Shown here: in pieces, positions 1 to 8,922 of the stretch
Numbering within the stretch: the first letter of the stretch is position 1
Layout: each line of letters begins with the position of its first letter
NCBI GenBank assembly: GCA_977017575.1
Contig: CDRNVI010000037.1
Location: 186,001 to 250,000, forward strand
Direction: 5' to 3'
Source of the DNA: Paramoeba atlantica
Taxonomy: Eukaryota > Discosea
DNA: 64,000 nucleotides
Made by a program: the position numbers and the translations under genes
Notes under the pieces: model-generated
The model's database searches: none
The model's input: only the letters and a program-made list of their open reading frames with translations
What the model was told of the DNA's origin: nothing

Positions 1-115
1 AAAATCATCTACAACGACCTCATTTCCCAAATTGTAGAACACTTTTGGTAAAAAAAAGTGCGTCTGCAAAGGTCTGCGATACGACAAACTGGTTGACTAA
101 GGAGAGTCCTTTGAG

Positions 116-182
116 TAGTCCAGTTGGTAAAGGGGTTCCATTTTGACGCTGGATGTCCGCGGTTCGATTCCCGGCATCGACA
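116..182 (+). other. tRNA-like relic with A-box and B-box matches
   Basis: TAGTCCAGTTGG at 116-127 fits the pol III A-box consensus, and GGTTCGATTCC at 161-171 fits the B-box (T-loop). Their spacing is normal for a tRNA. The acceptor arm does not pair, however, and the T stem and anticodon stem each contain mismatches. I therefore read it as a decayed tRNA or tRNA-derived sequence rather than a working tRNA, and I assign no anticodon. Confidence 0.2.
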
Positions 183-272
183 TTTTTGAACAAAAAAAAT
201 TATATGCTCAAAATCGCGAAAAAAACAAAATCGGAACGATTTTTTTTTTCAGATTTTTTTTTCTTGAAAAAA

Positions 273-318
273 GTGGCCAGCTGGCCACCAAAAACACGGT
301 TTGCATTTTGTATATATA
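273..318 (+). repeat. Direct repeat flanking the minisatellite, left copy
   Basis: The motif GTGGCCAGCTGGCCACC, followed by a stretch reading AAAACACGGTTTGCATTTTG and TATATA, occurs here and again at 2571-2612. The two copies bracket the whole minisatellite and the 27-bp array, so the block may have been moved or expanded as a unit. Confidence 0.7.
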
Positions 319-344
319 TAGAGAGAAAAATAATGTGCAGGTCC

Positions 345-2345
345 GAGTGGTACAGTGTGTAGCTACAGTGGCCCTTGAGAGAGTGAGAGCAGTGCCACGT
401 GAGGCAGTGATTGCACAGTGATGCAGTGCAGCTGCAGTGGCACGTGCCAGAGTAAGTGCACTGCCATGTGAGGCAGTGACTGCAGTGATGCAGTGTAGCT
501 GCAGTAGCACGTGAGAGAGTAAGTGCACTGCCATGTGAGGCAGTGACTGCAGTGATGCAGTGTAGCTGCAGTGGCACGTGAGAGAGTGAGAGTACTGCCA
601 CGTGAGGCAGTGACTGCAGTGATGCAGCGCAGCTGCAGTGGCACGTGCGAGAGTAAGATTACTGCCAAGTGAGGCAGTGAATGCAGTGTAGATAGGGTGG
701 AATGTGAGAGAGTCAGTGACTGCAGTGTAGCTACAGTGGCACGTGAGAGAGTAAGATTACTGCCACGTGAGGCAGTGACTGCAGTGTAGCTACAGTGGCA
801 TGTGAGAGAGTAAGATTACTGCCACGTGAGGCAGTGACTGCAGTGATGCAATGCAGCTGCAGTAGCACGTGAGAGAGTGAGAGTACTGACACGTGAGGCA
901 GTGACTGCAGTGTAGCTGCAGTAGCACGTGAGAGAGTGAGAGTACTGCCACGTGAGGCAGTGACTGCAGTGTAGCTGCAGTAGCACGTGAGAGAGTGAGA
1001 GTACTGCCACGTGAGGCAGTGACTGCAGTGATGCAATGCAGCTGCAGTAGCACGTGAGAGAGTTAGAGTACTGACACGTGAGGCAGTGACTGCAGTGTAG
1101 CTTCAGTAGCATGTGAGAGAGTGAGAGTACTGCCACGTGAGGCAGTGACTGCAGTGATGCAATGCAGCTGCAGTAGCACGTGAGAGAGTGAGAGTACTGA
1201 CACGTGAGGCAGTGACTGCAGTGTAGCTGCAGTAGCACGTGAGAGAGTGAGAGTACTGCCACGTGAGGCAGTGACTGCAGTGATGCAATGCAGCTTCAGT
1301 AGCATGTGAGAGAGTGAGAGTACTGATACGTGAGGCAGTGACCGCAGTGATGCAATACAGCTGCAGTAGCACGTGAGAGAGTGAGAGTACTGACACGTGA
1401 GGCAGTGACTGCAGTGTAGCTGCAGTAGCACGTGAGAGAGTGAGAGTACTGCCACGTGAGGCAGTGACTGCAGTGATGCAATGCAGCTGCAGTAGCACGT
1501 GAGAGAGTGAGAGTACTGCCACGTGAGGCAGTGACTGCAGTGATGCAATGCAGCTGCAGTAGCACGTGAGAGAGTGAGAGTACTGCCACGTGAGGCAGTG
1601 ACTGCAGTGTAGCTGCAGTAGCACGTGAGAGAGTGAGAGTACTGCCACGTGAGGCAGTGACTGCAGTGATGCAATACAGCTGCAGTAGCACGTGAGAGAG
1701 TGAGAGTACTGACACGTGAGGCAGTGACTGCAGTGTAGCTTCAGTAGCATGTGAGAGAGTGAGAGTACTGCCACGTGAGGCAGTGACTGCAGTGATGCAA
1801 TGCAGCTTCAGTAGCATGTGAGAGAGTGAGAGTACTGACACGTGAGGCAGTGACCGCAGTGATGCAATGCAGCTGCAGTAGCACGTGAGAGAGTGAGAGT
1901 ACTGACACGTGAGGCAGTGACTGCAGTGTAGCTGCAGTAGCACGTGAGAGAGTGAGAGTACTGCCACGTGAGGCAGTGGCTGCAGTGTAGCTGCAGTAGC
2001 ACGTGAGAGAGTGAGAGTACTGCCACGTGAGGCAGTGATCGCAGTGCAGCTGTATTGGCACGTGCGAGAGTAAGAGTAGTGTCACGTGAGGCAGCGACTG
2101 CAGGGTAGATACAGTGGCACGTGCCAGAGTAAGTGTACTGCCACGTGAGGTAGTGATTGCAGTGTAGATACAGTGGCAGAGTGAGAGGCAATGCCACGTG
2201 AGGCAGTGATTGCAGTGATGCAATGCAGCTGCAGTAGCACGTGAGAGAGTGAGAGTACTCCCACGTAAGGTAGTGACTGCATCGGCACTGTACCTACAGT
2301 GGCACGTGGGAGAGTCAGAGCACTGCCACGTGGGGCAGTGGCTCA
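345..2345. repeat. 2-kb minisatellite of 58/67-bp units containing CACGTG
   Basis: About thirty imperfect units follow one another. Each contains GCACGTGAGAGAGTGAGAGTAC, then TGCCACGTGAGGCAGTGACTGC and AGTG. Two length classes alternate, differing by the presence of a short GATGCAATG-type insert. Every unit carries two CACGTG palindromes and a CAGCTG or CTGCAG palindrome. Long open frames on the minus strand are translations of the repeat (His, Cys, Ser and Leu rich, period-locked), and I do not regard them as genes. Units toward both edges are more divergent than the centre, as expected for unequal exchange. Confidence 0.9.
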
Positions 2346-2397
2346 CGTTGAGTGAGTCCACTGAGTGAGTCCCACGGGGGTGGGAGAGTGTTGTGGA

Positions 2398-2592
2398 AGA
2401 GTGGCCAGCTGGCCATGTTGTGGAAGTGACCATTTTTTAGAAGTGGCCAATTTGTGGAAGGGTGGCCAGCTGGCCATGTTGTGGAAGGGTGGCCAGCTGG
2501 CCATGTTGTGGAAGGGTGGCCAGCTGGCCATGTTGTGGAAGGGTGGCCAGCTGGCCATGTTGTGGAAGGGTGGCCAGCTGGCCACCAAAAAC
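2398..2592. repeat. 27-bp tandem repeat (GGCCAGCTGGCC units)
   Basis: Five near-perfect 27-bp units start at 2461, 2488, 2515, 2542 and 2569, and a degenerate unit lies near 2401. Each unit centres on the palindrome TGGCCAGCTGGCCA. The array runs directly into the right copy of the flanking direct repeat at 2571-2612. Confidence 0.9.
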
Positions 2593-2613
2593 ACGGTTTG
2601 CATTTTGTATATA

Positions 2614-3365
2614 CAGGGGTGGGCGCCTTCAGAGTGGGGGGGTGTAAAATTCGTAAAACTTGACCAATTTTGGAAAGTAATAGCGCATTCGAGAGCTCTC
2701 AAGTAGTCTGGTGTAATGGCAACATCCGTTTCCCGTTTTTAGACATTCGAGATAAATGACAGAAAAACAAGGAATTTATTTTTCCCCGAAGATGCAATTT
2801 TTCAGTTTTTTTGGCTTTTTTTAGTTTTTTTGCGCCGTTAATGCCTCAGAAACGTGTACGATCGCGAACATCACGGTTTCCCTTCCAGAGAGATGCTTAT
2901 TCACCACCTGGGAAGGTAAGGCCGTCGCATCGCATGCTTCTCGTAGACCATTACTTTCGTTCTGGGTCCTACAATGCTACAGCATTCTCTCTTCTATCGA
3001 GAGATAGAAGATCTCCTCTCTTCTATCGAGAGTGCATACGAGGCACTTCAAACCGATCTCAAAAGTACTTGCGTGAAGACCATAAAGAGTGTCTCCAAGC
3101 GCTTTCAAATCGTTATTGAGAAAAAAGGGGGAAATTGTGGGTACTGAGATTTTTTTTGGAAAAAAAGGACTTTTTCGCTTAAAAAATAAAGTTGCAATTC
3201 GTGTTTGGGACCATTCTAGCTTTCTTTGATTCCCGTAAACTTTCGCAGAGTGCTTTTTACGATTACACCAGACTATTTGAGAGCTCTCGAATGCGCTATT
3301 ACTTTCCAAAATTGAACAAGTTTTACGAATTTTAGACCCCCCCACTCTGAAGGTGCCCACCCATG
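2614..3365. mobile_element. 752-bp inverted-repeat MITE, TA-flanked (CAGGGGTGGGC family)
   Basis: The left end reads CAGGGGTGGGCGCCTTCAGA. The right end is its complement (CATGGGTGGGCACCTTCAGA), and matching sequence extends about 100 bp into each side. TA dinucleotides sit at 2612-2613 and 3366-3367. TA targets and CAGGGG termini suggest cross-mobilisation by a Tc1/mariner-type transposase. The interior holds a 102-codon open frame from about 2811 with no recognisable domain. The family recurs at 11876-12641, and single ends lie near 16154 and 44534. Confidence 0.8.
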
Positions 3366-4291
3366 TATGTAGAGAAAAAAAACGAGCAGGGTCATACTAT
3401 TCTGAGAGAGAGCTATTCTCAGAGAGAGGGTGGGACAGGAGAGACACAGAGCGAGGATGTGTAGAAAAAGACGGGCACGTTTTTGTAATTACAGCGCAGG
3501 CATGTCTCCACATCCACAGTGGTAGATACTGCGTCTTTTGGTTCTTGATACACGAGACAACGCCTAGGAGCCAACACCGAAACGGTTTTTTTTCGCATTC
3601 CGTACAGTAAAGCTGCGGACGAGAATCTTGCCCAGACGTACACCCCTGCCCAGCTTCTGTGATAGAAAAGAAAGGTTATGATATTGGATATTGAATACGT
3701 ATCTAGCGTCACTTTTGCGTTATCTAAGCACGATTTACACTTTTAAAAACATAAAAAAAATCCCAAAAATATGAAAAAGCGTCTCTCTGCTTATAAGGAC
3801 CCCGAGGAAATGATTGAGCTTTGGGGACGGGCCACATTTGTGTGGGACGCACTTCCCAGTGCCCTATGCGCGTCCACAGCGAGCAGCATACCTCGCCGTA
3901 TGAGAGCGGTGATTGCTGCGAGAGGGGGGCGTACAAAGTATTAGTTTTACCTTGTTTTTACCGTTTATTAATCAAGAAATAATCCATCTTTTTATCAAAA
4001 AATCTTCACTCGAAAAAAGTGTAAAAAATGTCTCAATAATATTTTTCACTCAAAGGTGTTACAGGTCCTCGTACACCCCCGTTCCCCTGTTTTGCCCGGT
4101 ATTATGTGAAAAAAAAAGTTTCTGTTTGGGTCTAAAGAGTGGTTTTTCGGCATAATTAGGTGATGCCCTAGGGAAAAATATGCCTATAGTCAAACAGCAT
4201 GCGATAAACGTGGGAGGAAGGGCAAAAAACTGAGAATTTGCTCATCTGGGGAGTGAAAAAACTTTTCAAAAATTCTCATCTTCCAGTCAAA
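3366..4291. other. Spacer with no recognisable gene
   Basis: I see only short open frames on both strands, a purine-rich GAGAGAGAG stretch near 3403-3440 and AT-rich DNA. No family signature or RNA gene is visible. Confidence 0.5.
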
Positions 4292-4493
4292 CCCAGATTG
4301 AAAGGGGCGAGGGAGATACGAAGCAACAGGCGTGGCAGATTACCACTGAAAAGAAATGGTTTCTCCCCGCACGAGAAAAGCCTTTGCGCTTGCTAGCTCG
4401 GAGACAAACTTCGTGCAGGGAGATACCATTTCTTTTCAGTGGTAATCTGCCACGCCTGTTGCTTCGTATCTCCCTCGCCCCTTTCAATCTGGG
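4292..4493. repeat. Perfect 69-bp inverted repeat with a 64-bp loop
   Basis: The left arm 4292-4360 (CCCAGATTGAAAGGGGCGAG...) is matched base for base by the reverse complement at 4425-4493. The sequence could form a long RNA hairpin or a DNA cruciform. It lies 150 bp upstream of the peroxiredoxin-like gene. The absence of any mismatch implies recent origin, gene conversion or selection on the stem. Confidence 0.95.
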
Positions 4494-4645
4494 TATTACT
4501 TCGTTCGCTGAACTAGCGAACCTGTGAACACCCCAGCGAACCAAAAAGTAACCCATAACGAGGACTCTGTATGTCTTCTCTTCTCCTCCTATCCCCAACT
4601 CACGTTTCCCATCTCTTTCTCCCCTTCTTTACTTTTTTTCTCTCC

Positions 4646-5245
4646 ATGACCGACCCCGCCACCACCACCTACGACGACGACCCCGCGCTCGGGAAGCCCC
4701 TCCCCGCGCTCTCCACGCTCCACGTCGTCCGTGGCGCCCCCCTCCCCGACCTCACCGCCCACCCCTGCTTCGTGGTCTACTTCTGGGCGAAGTACTACAA
4801 GGGGGGGCTGGGGATCTCCGAGGAGCTCACCCAGCTCCAGCAGCGCCACCCCGCGGTCCCCATCCTGGCCATCGCGGCCGACCCGGAGCTCGCCCAGGTC
4901 GAGAAATTCCTCTCGGTGGAAAAGTTCGACGAGAAGACGGGGAGGCCCGCGCGCCTGCAAGTGGCCGCGGTGTGCTTCGACCCCCACGGGGCGGTGCGCA
5001 AGGCGTTCGCGGCCTCCGTGATGGACGGGGCGGCGGTGAGTGTGCCGCAGGGGTTTGTGGTGCGGGACGGGAAGATTGGGTGGCGCCAGGTGTTCTCGCA
5101 GAGTTTGCCCGTCGGGGGGACGGATTTTGAGGAACAGATGAAAAAGGTGATGGGGGGGATGGGGTTGATCTCGCATGGGGTGAGGCCGAGGGTGGAGGCG
5201 GGGCCGGTGGAGGAGGCGGAGGCGGAGGAGATGTCGTTGTTTTGA
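4646..5245 (+). CDS. Peroxiredoxin/thioredoxin-fold protein, resolving motif changed
   Basis: This 199-residue protein has the layout of the AhpC/TSA-redoxin fold. An opening strand (PLPALSTLHVV) is followed by FVVYFWAKYYKGG, where redoxins carry the W-x-x-x-C or WCGPC active site. Then come ILAIAADPE, a middle helix, AVCFDPHGAVRKAF, and PQGFVVRDGKIGWR, which matches the cis-Pro PxxFVID-G-x-I-x-W segment. The usual catalytic cysteines are absent: Trp-Ala-Lys-Tyr-Tyr-Lys replaces the Cys motif. The protein may therefore be a redox-inactive relative or use a different cysteine. I chose the ATG at 4646, just after a pyrimidine tract, because the upstream in-frame Met adds only a hydrophobic S/L/F stretch. 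Third positions are strongly GC-rich. The C-terminus is a Glu/Ala-rich tail ending in MSLF. Confidence 0.65.
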   Translation: MTDPATTTYDDDPALGKPLPALSTLHVVRGAPLPDLTAHPCFVVYFWAKYYKGGLGISEELTQLQQRHPAVPILAIAADPELAQVEKFLSVEKFDEKTGRPARLQVAAVCFDPHGAVRKAFAASVMDGAAVSVPQGFVVRDGKIGWRQVFSQSLPVGGTDFEEQMKKVMGGMGLISHGVRPRVEAGPVEEAEAEEMSLF

Positions 5246-5440
5246 GGAAAGGGGAGGGGGAGTGAGCGGGTGTGGAAGAAAGTGGGCGAAACATACAAGA
5301 AATATTTTTTGAGGCCTGGTGAAAAAGCGACGCCCGGAGAGCCGAATACAGGAAAGCTTAACTTGGAATCGCACATTTTCATCACGGAAGGCATGCCTAC
5401 CCGCTCAAAATTTAATGTATTTGAGAACAAAATAACAACT

Positions 5441-5482
5441 TACCTTTTACCTTTACGTTACCTTTCCCTTTTGAATATGCAG
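5441..5482 (+). promoter_or_regulatory. Candidate trans-splice acceptor upstream of eS12
   Basis: A run of pyrimidines (TACCTTTTACCTTTACG then TTACCTTTCCCTTTTG) ends in GCAG at 5482. A further long T/C-rich leader runs to the eS12 ATG. This is the arrangement expected of a spliced-leader addition site. It is an inference, because no transcript is available. Confidence 0.35.
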
Positions 5483-5648
5483 TATACCCTACATCACTTT
5501 TCAACTTTTACATACATTATATCCTCTTTTCTCTCCTTTTTCCTCTTTCCTTTTCTCTCTTTCCCCTCTTCCCCCTTTCTCTTTCCACCTCCTTTCTTTC
5601 CCTCTTCCCTAAACACCTTTTTTTTTCCTTTTTTCTCACCTCCCTCTC

Positions 5649-6047
5649 ATGGCCGACGAGACCACCACCACCCCAACCCCCCCTCCCGCCTCGGAGGACG
5701 CCACCTCTCTGTTACGCACTGTGCTACGCGGGGCGCACAACGCGAACGGTCTGCTCCGCGGTCTCTCGCAAACCGCCCGAGCCCTGGACAAAGGGGTCTG
5801 TAAGCTCTGCGTGCTCGCGGAAGACTGCGAGGAGGAGGCCGCGAAGAATCTGATCACCGCGCTGGCCCGAGAGCACTCGGTGGATCTGCTCCGGGTCCCG
5901 AGCCGAGCGGACCTCGGGGAGCTCGCGGGTCTGGTGAAGTACGACATGGACCACGCCGTGAAGAAGACCATCGGGACCAGTGCGGTCGCGGTGACGGTGG
6001 TCCCGGAGTGCGTGACGGAGTTCCAAAAACTTTTGGGGAAGAAATAA
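5649..6047 (+). CDS. RPS12: 40S ribosomal protein S12 (eS12)
   Basis: This 132-residue cytosolic small-subunit protein has the L7Ae/L30e-like fold. After a short Thr/Pro/Glu leader it reads LRTVLRGAHNANGLLRGLSQT-type helices, then KGVCKLCVLAEDCEEEA, then LAREHSVDLLRVPSRADLGELAG. These match the eukaryotic S12 signature (A.GLvrG..E..K.ld....LCvLA..Cdep.y..lv.aLC.eh.i.Li.V.....LGewaGL). The C-terminus KKTIGTSAVAVTV also fits. Length is normal for the family. The start follows a pyrimidine-rich leader and no other ATG is plausible. Codon use is GC-rich, like its neighbours. Confidence 0.93.
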   Translation: MADETTTTPTPPPASEDATSLLRTVLRGAHNANGLLRGLSQTARALDKGVCKLCVLAEDCEEEAAKNLITALAREHSVDLLRVPSRADLGELAGLVKYDMDHAVKKTIGTSAVAVTVVPECVTEFQKLLGKK

Positions 6048-6322
6048 AGGATAAAAGGGGAAGGGGAAGGAAGGGGGAAGAAGAAGAAATGTGTAAAAGG
6101 AAAGAGGAGAAGAAAATTTGGGGAAAGATAAAAGGTTTGTGTTCCAATGTTGTGTGGGAAATGCAAGAGGCACTCTATATTGTATTCTTAAAGTAAGTAA
6201 CATAATGTACAATGTGTCAAAGTGTCGTTACGAAATGAGAAGTCGTTGGAATGAACACTCCTACTAAAGTTGTTACTCTATCCATCAAACAAAATCTTTT
6301 TTATTTCCTTCTTATTCCACCA

Positions 6323-7450
6323 ATGGGCCTACTCGAAAAGAAACGTGACATTGAGGAAGAAATCGCTCGCACACAGAAAAATAAAAAGACAGAACACCAC
6401 CTCGGTCGACTCAAGGGCAAACTTGCGCAAATCAAAACACAAATTCTTGAGGCCTCTTCCAAATCCAAGGCCACCGGGGACGGCTTCGATGTGCGGAAAA
6501 GCGGGGACGTGCGGGTCGCCCTTGTCGGGTTTCCCTCCGTCGGCAAAAGCTCGTTTCTGGGAAAATTCACCACCACCCAAAGCGCCACCGCGGCCTACGA
6601 GTTCACCACACTCACCTGCATCCCGGGCATCCTGGAATACAAAGGCACAGAGATTCAAATCCTGGATCTCCCCGGAATTCTCGAGGGCGCCTCCGAGGGC
6701 AAGGGCCGGGGGCGGCAAGTGATTGCCACCGCCCGCACCGCCGATCTCATCCTGCTCATGATGGATGCGGAGAAGGCAGAGGTCCAGCGTCGGCTGCTGA
6801 CGGCCGAGCTCGAGAGCGTCGGGCTTCGTCTCAACTGCGCGCCTCCAAAAATTTCGTTGAAAAAAAAGCCCAGCGGTACGCGAAATTTAATTTCCTACAG
6901 CTGTACCTGTGGGCCGCTGACCCGCGGGCTCTCGGAGAGGCTCGTATGTGAGTTACTCCGGGAGTACAAAATCCACAACGCGGAGGTGGTGATTCGCGAG
7001 GACTGCCCCGTGGAGGGTTTAATTGATGTGCTCGAGGGCAACCGACGGTACGTCCCCGCGCTCCATGTGTACAATAAAATCGACAACGTGTGTATGGAGG
7101 AAATTGACCGCCTGGCACGTCTCCCGCATAGTGTGGTGATGTCGTTGGCGTGGGAGCTGAATTTTGAGGCCGTGCGACGGGGGTTGTGGGAACATCTCGG
7201 GCTGGTGCGGGTGTATACCCGGCGACGAGGGGAGGCGATGCCGGATTTTGAAAAACCGTTTATTTTGGAATCCTCGGAGAGGAAAGAGGCCAGGGTGAGC
7301 CGGGTGTGTGATCGCATCCATAAGGATATGGTGGACAAGTTTAAGTACGCCGTGGTGTGGGGCACGAGTTGTCGTTACCAACCGCAGCGCGTCGGGCTGC
7401 GTCATGCTCTCGAGGATGAGGATGTGATTATGATTGTAAGTGCGGGGTAA
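6323..7450 (+). CDS. DRG2: Developmentally regulated GTP-binding protein 2 (DRG2)
   Basis: This 375-residue OBG-HflX-type GTPase acts on translating ribosomes in the cytoplasm. The start MGLLEKKRDIEEEIARTQKNK is the family's own N-terminus, so the ATG at 6323 was chosen over one 24 codons upstream. Visible motifs are G1 P-loop GFPSVGKSSF, G3 DLPGILEGASEGKGRGRQ, and G4 NKID in YNKIDNVCMEEIDRLAR, with the C-terminal TGS domain from about residue 285. The closing CRYQPQRVGLRHALEDEDVIMIV matches DRG2 (SPQRVGLTH...EDVIQIV) better than DRG1. Length equals the eukaryotic norm (about 364). All GTPase motifs are intact. Third positions are GC-rich. Confidence 0.95.
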   Translation: MGLLEKKRDIEEEIARTQKNKKTEHHLGRLKGKLAQIKTQILEASSKSKATGDGFDVRKSGDVRVALVGFPSVGKSSFLGKFTTTQSATAAYEFTTLTCIPGILEYKGTEIQILDLPGILEGASEGKGRGRQVIATARTADLILLMMDAEKAEVQRRLLTAELESVGLRLNCAPPKISLKKKPSGTRNLISYSCTCGPLTRGLSERLVCELLREYKIHNAEVVIREDCPVEGLIDVLEGNRRYVPALHVYNKIDNVCMEEIDRLARLPHSVVMSLAWELNFEAVRRGLWEHLGLVRVYTRRRGEAMPDFEKPFILESSERKEARVSRVCDRIHKDMVDKFKYAVVWGTSCRYQPQRVGLRHALEDEDVIMIVSAG

Positions 7451-7615
7451 GGGGAGGGGGGGTACGTTTGGGGAAAGACATTGGTGTACCACTTTGGAAG
7501 AAAAGTGTGTGGGGTATCATGTCCAGTGCACCAACATTTTATTCTACCGAGAGCTCGAAGACGACTGTATGACAGCGAAAACAATTAGGCTAGCCGCCAT
7601 ATCCGAGTGTACCTC

Positions 7616-7838
7616 GTTGGGAATATTTGCCAAAACAACTTATCGTCCTTAGCCTTACGAGAAATCAGCTCAAAGGGGAAATACAGCTCTCGGGAATGTC
7701 TTATGCCCTCGAGTTCATAAGTATGGGAGAAAATGAATTTCGACGCAATCGCCGGAAAGTTTCCTTGAAAGGTACAGTATACGTAATACAGGAATCACCG
7801 CCTTGAACGACCCTACTCGCCGAGGATTTTCTTTTTAG
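7616..7838 (+). pseudogene. LRR gene relic (3' fragment related to the gene at 10101)
   Basis: The stretch TTGGGAATATTTGCCAAAAC and what follows align almost continuously with 10163-10535. That includes the terminal AATACAGGAATC...GGATTTTCTTTTTAG, but a large internal deletion and frame breaks are present. It sits between DRG2 and the LRR gene at 7999, so the LRR array once began here. Confidence 0.8.
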
Positions 7839-7998
7839 GCTGCTTAAATGTGATTTTTTTATGTAAATTTGCATGTAAATAAGGCGTAGACTTAAGATGA
7901 TATGTTTTTCATGCAGTGTATTTCAACAATATTTCAATGTAGCTCAGTTCTATCTTCAGTCTGTTAGTGTTCTATCTTAAGTTCCCTGTCACTGATAA

Positions 7999-8739
7999 AT
8001 GGATCCGAGTGTAGCTCGACGCCCTTCTAAAGTTCAATACGTGCTTCTACCAGCAGAACTACAACTCACGCGTTTCCTGGGTGAGACGACAGGAATTAAA
8101 CAAATATTCGATTTGAGTGCCCCTGGATGTACGTGGCACGGTGTACGCTGCGATGAAAGTAACAGGATTGTTTTAGTTGATTGGGTTTCGGTAAGAATCG
8201 CGAATCTTCATTGGGAGCACGTCCCCCCTCATCTCTCGGAACTTCACTTAGGTTTCAACGATTTGCGATGTGTTTTACCAACTGGAATTTTGCCGCAGAG
8301 TCTTCAAGTACTGACTTCTTCCCGCAACGAAATGCATGGATCGATAGATCTCAGTGCGCTTCCCTCTGCTTTAAAAACCCTCATGTTGCGGTCCAATGCT
8401 TTTACAGGAGAAATCATGTTGGATTCTTTACCACCCGAAATGACAGAATTAAATCTAAGCAAAAATAGATTATTCGGTTCAATTTTCCTCAATGCGTTAC
8501 CTTCATCTCTGGCCATTTTGGATTTATCTTCAAACAGATTTAGCGGCATGCTTGATCTTTGTGCTCTAAACAACGGAATAAACGCTTTATGGTTGTATGG
8601 AAATCAATTTTCTTGTATACTAGATCTACGCATTCCTCCTGACTCGTTAATGGAGTTCAATGTATGGAATAAAGGGTGTGAATTCCGTCCACCTGTGTCA
8701 GGATGGAAGAACCTTAATGAGTATTGGAGACGTCCCTGA
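7999..8739 (+). CDS. Leucine-rich repeat protein with LRRNT-like cap
   Basis: This 246-residue protein belongs to the window's LRR family. A cap at residues 15-60 (LPAELQLTRFL ... PGCTWHGVRCDES) carries the C-x-W-x-G-V-x-C motif that resembles the plant LRRNT_2 cap. About six 23-residue repeats follow, such as LPSALKTLMLRSNAFTGEI and LPSSLAILDLSSNRFSGML. No signal peptide or membrane segment is obvious, although the first 20 residues are short and basic. The ligand and the cellular site are unknown. It was duplicated: a broken copy with the same 3' end lies at 11545-12690. Codon use is AT-richer than in the housekeeping genes. Confidence 0.85.
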   Translation: MDPSVARRPSKVQYVLLPAELQLTRFLGETTGIKQIFDLSAPGCTWHGVRCDESNRIVLVDWVSVRIANLHWEHVPPHLSELHLGFNDLRCVLPTGILPQSLQVLTSSRNEMHGSIDLSALPSALKTLMLRSNAFTGEIMLDSLPPEMTELNLSKNRLFGSIFLNALPSSLAILDLSSNRFSGMLDLCALNNGINALWLYGNQFSCILDLRIPPDSLMEFNVWNKGCEFRPPVSGWKNLNEYWRRP

Positions 8740-8922
8740 TCTTTTAATTATTCAAATTGGGTAATGTACAGCGTACAGTGCTCGTACAAAAGAATTTACG
8801 TAAAAATGCGTGACGTAAAAAATAATTAAATTATTTTAGCCCAAGCTCTTGGTACGACGAATCGAAAGGACCGCTAAATCCTCACTTTTTGGAAAGAATG
8901 GCGTCACATTATACCGAAATCG
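8740..8922. other. Spacer carrying the Merlin target site
   Basis: This is AT-rich sequence with no gene. Its last eight bases, CGAAATCG at 8915-8922, are the target duplication of the element that follows. Confidence 0.6.

Noticed and set aside
116-182. A functional tRNA gene
   Set aside because: A- and B-box matches exist, but the acceptor stem does not pair and two other stems carry mismatches. It is kept only as a relic.
200-2433. Long minus-strand open frames rich in Ser, His, Cys and Leu
   Set aside because: They follow the minisatellite period in several frames at once and have no stop only because the repeat lacks one. There is no independent evidence of coding.
2811-3119. 102-codon frame inside the 2614-3365 MITE
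   Set aside because: No domain is recognised, the other MITE copy lacks it, and low-complexity Phe/Ser runs at its start suggest chance.
4589-5430. Minus-strand frames opposite the redoxin, eS12 and SDHA genes
   Set aside because: GC-rich third positions in the true genes remove stops from the opposite strand. The products are Pro/Arg/His-rich and resemble no family.
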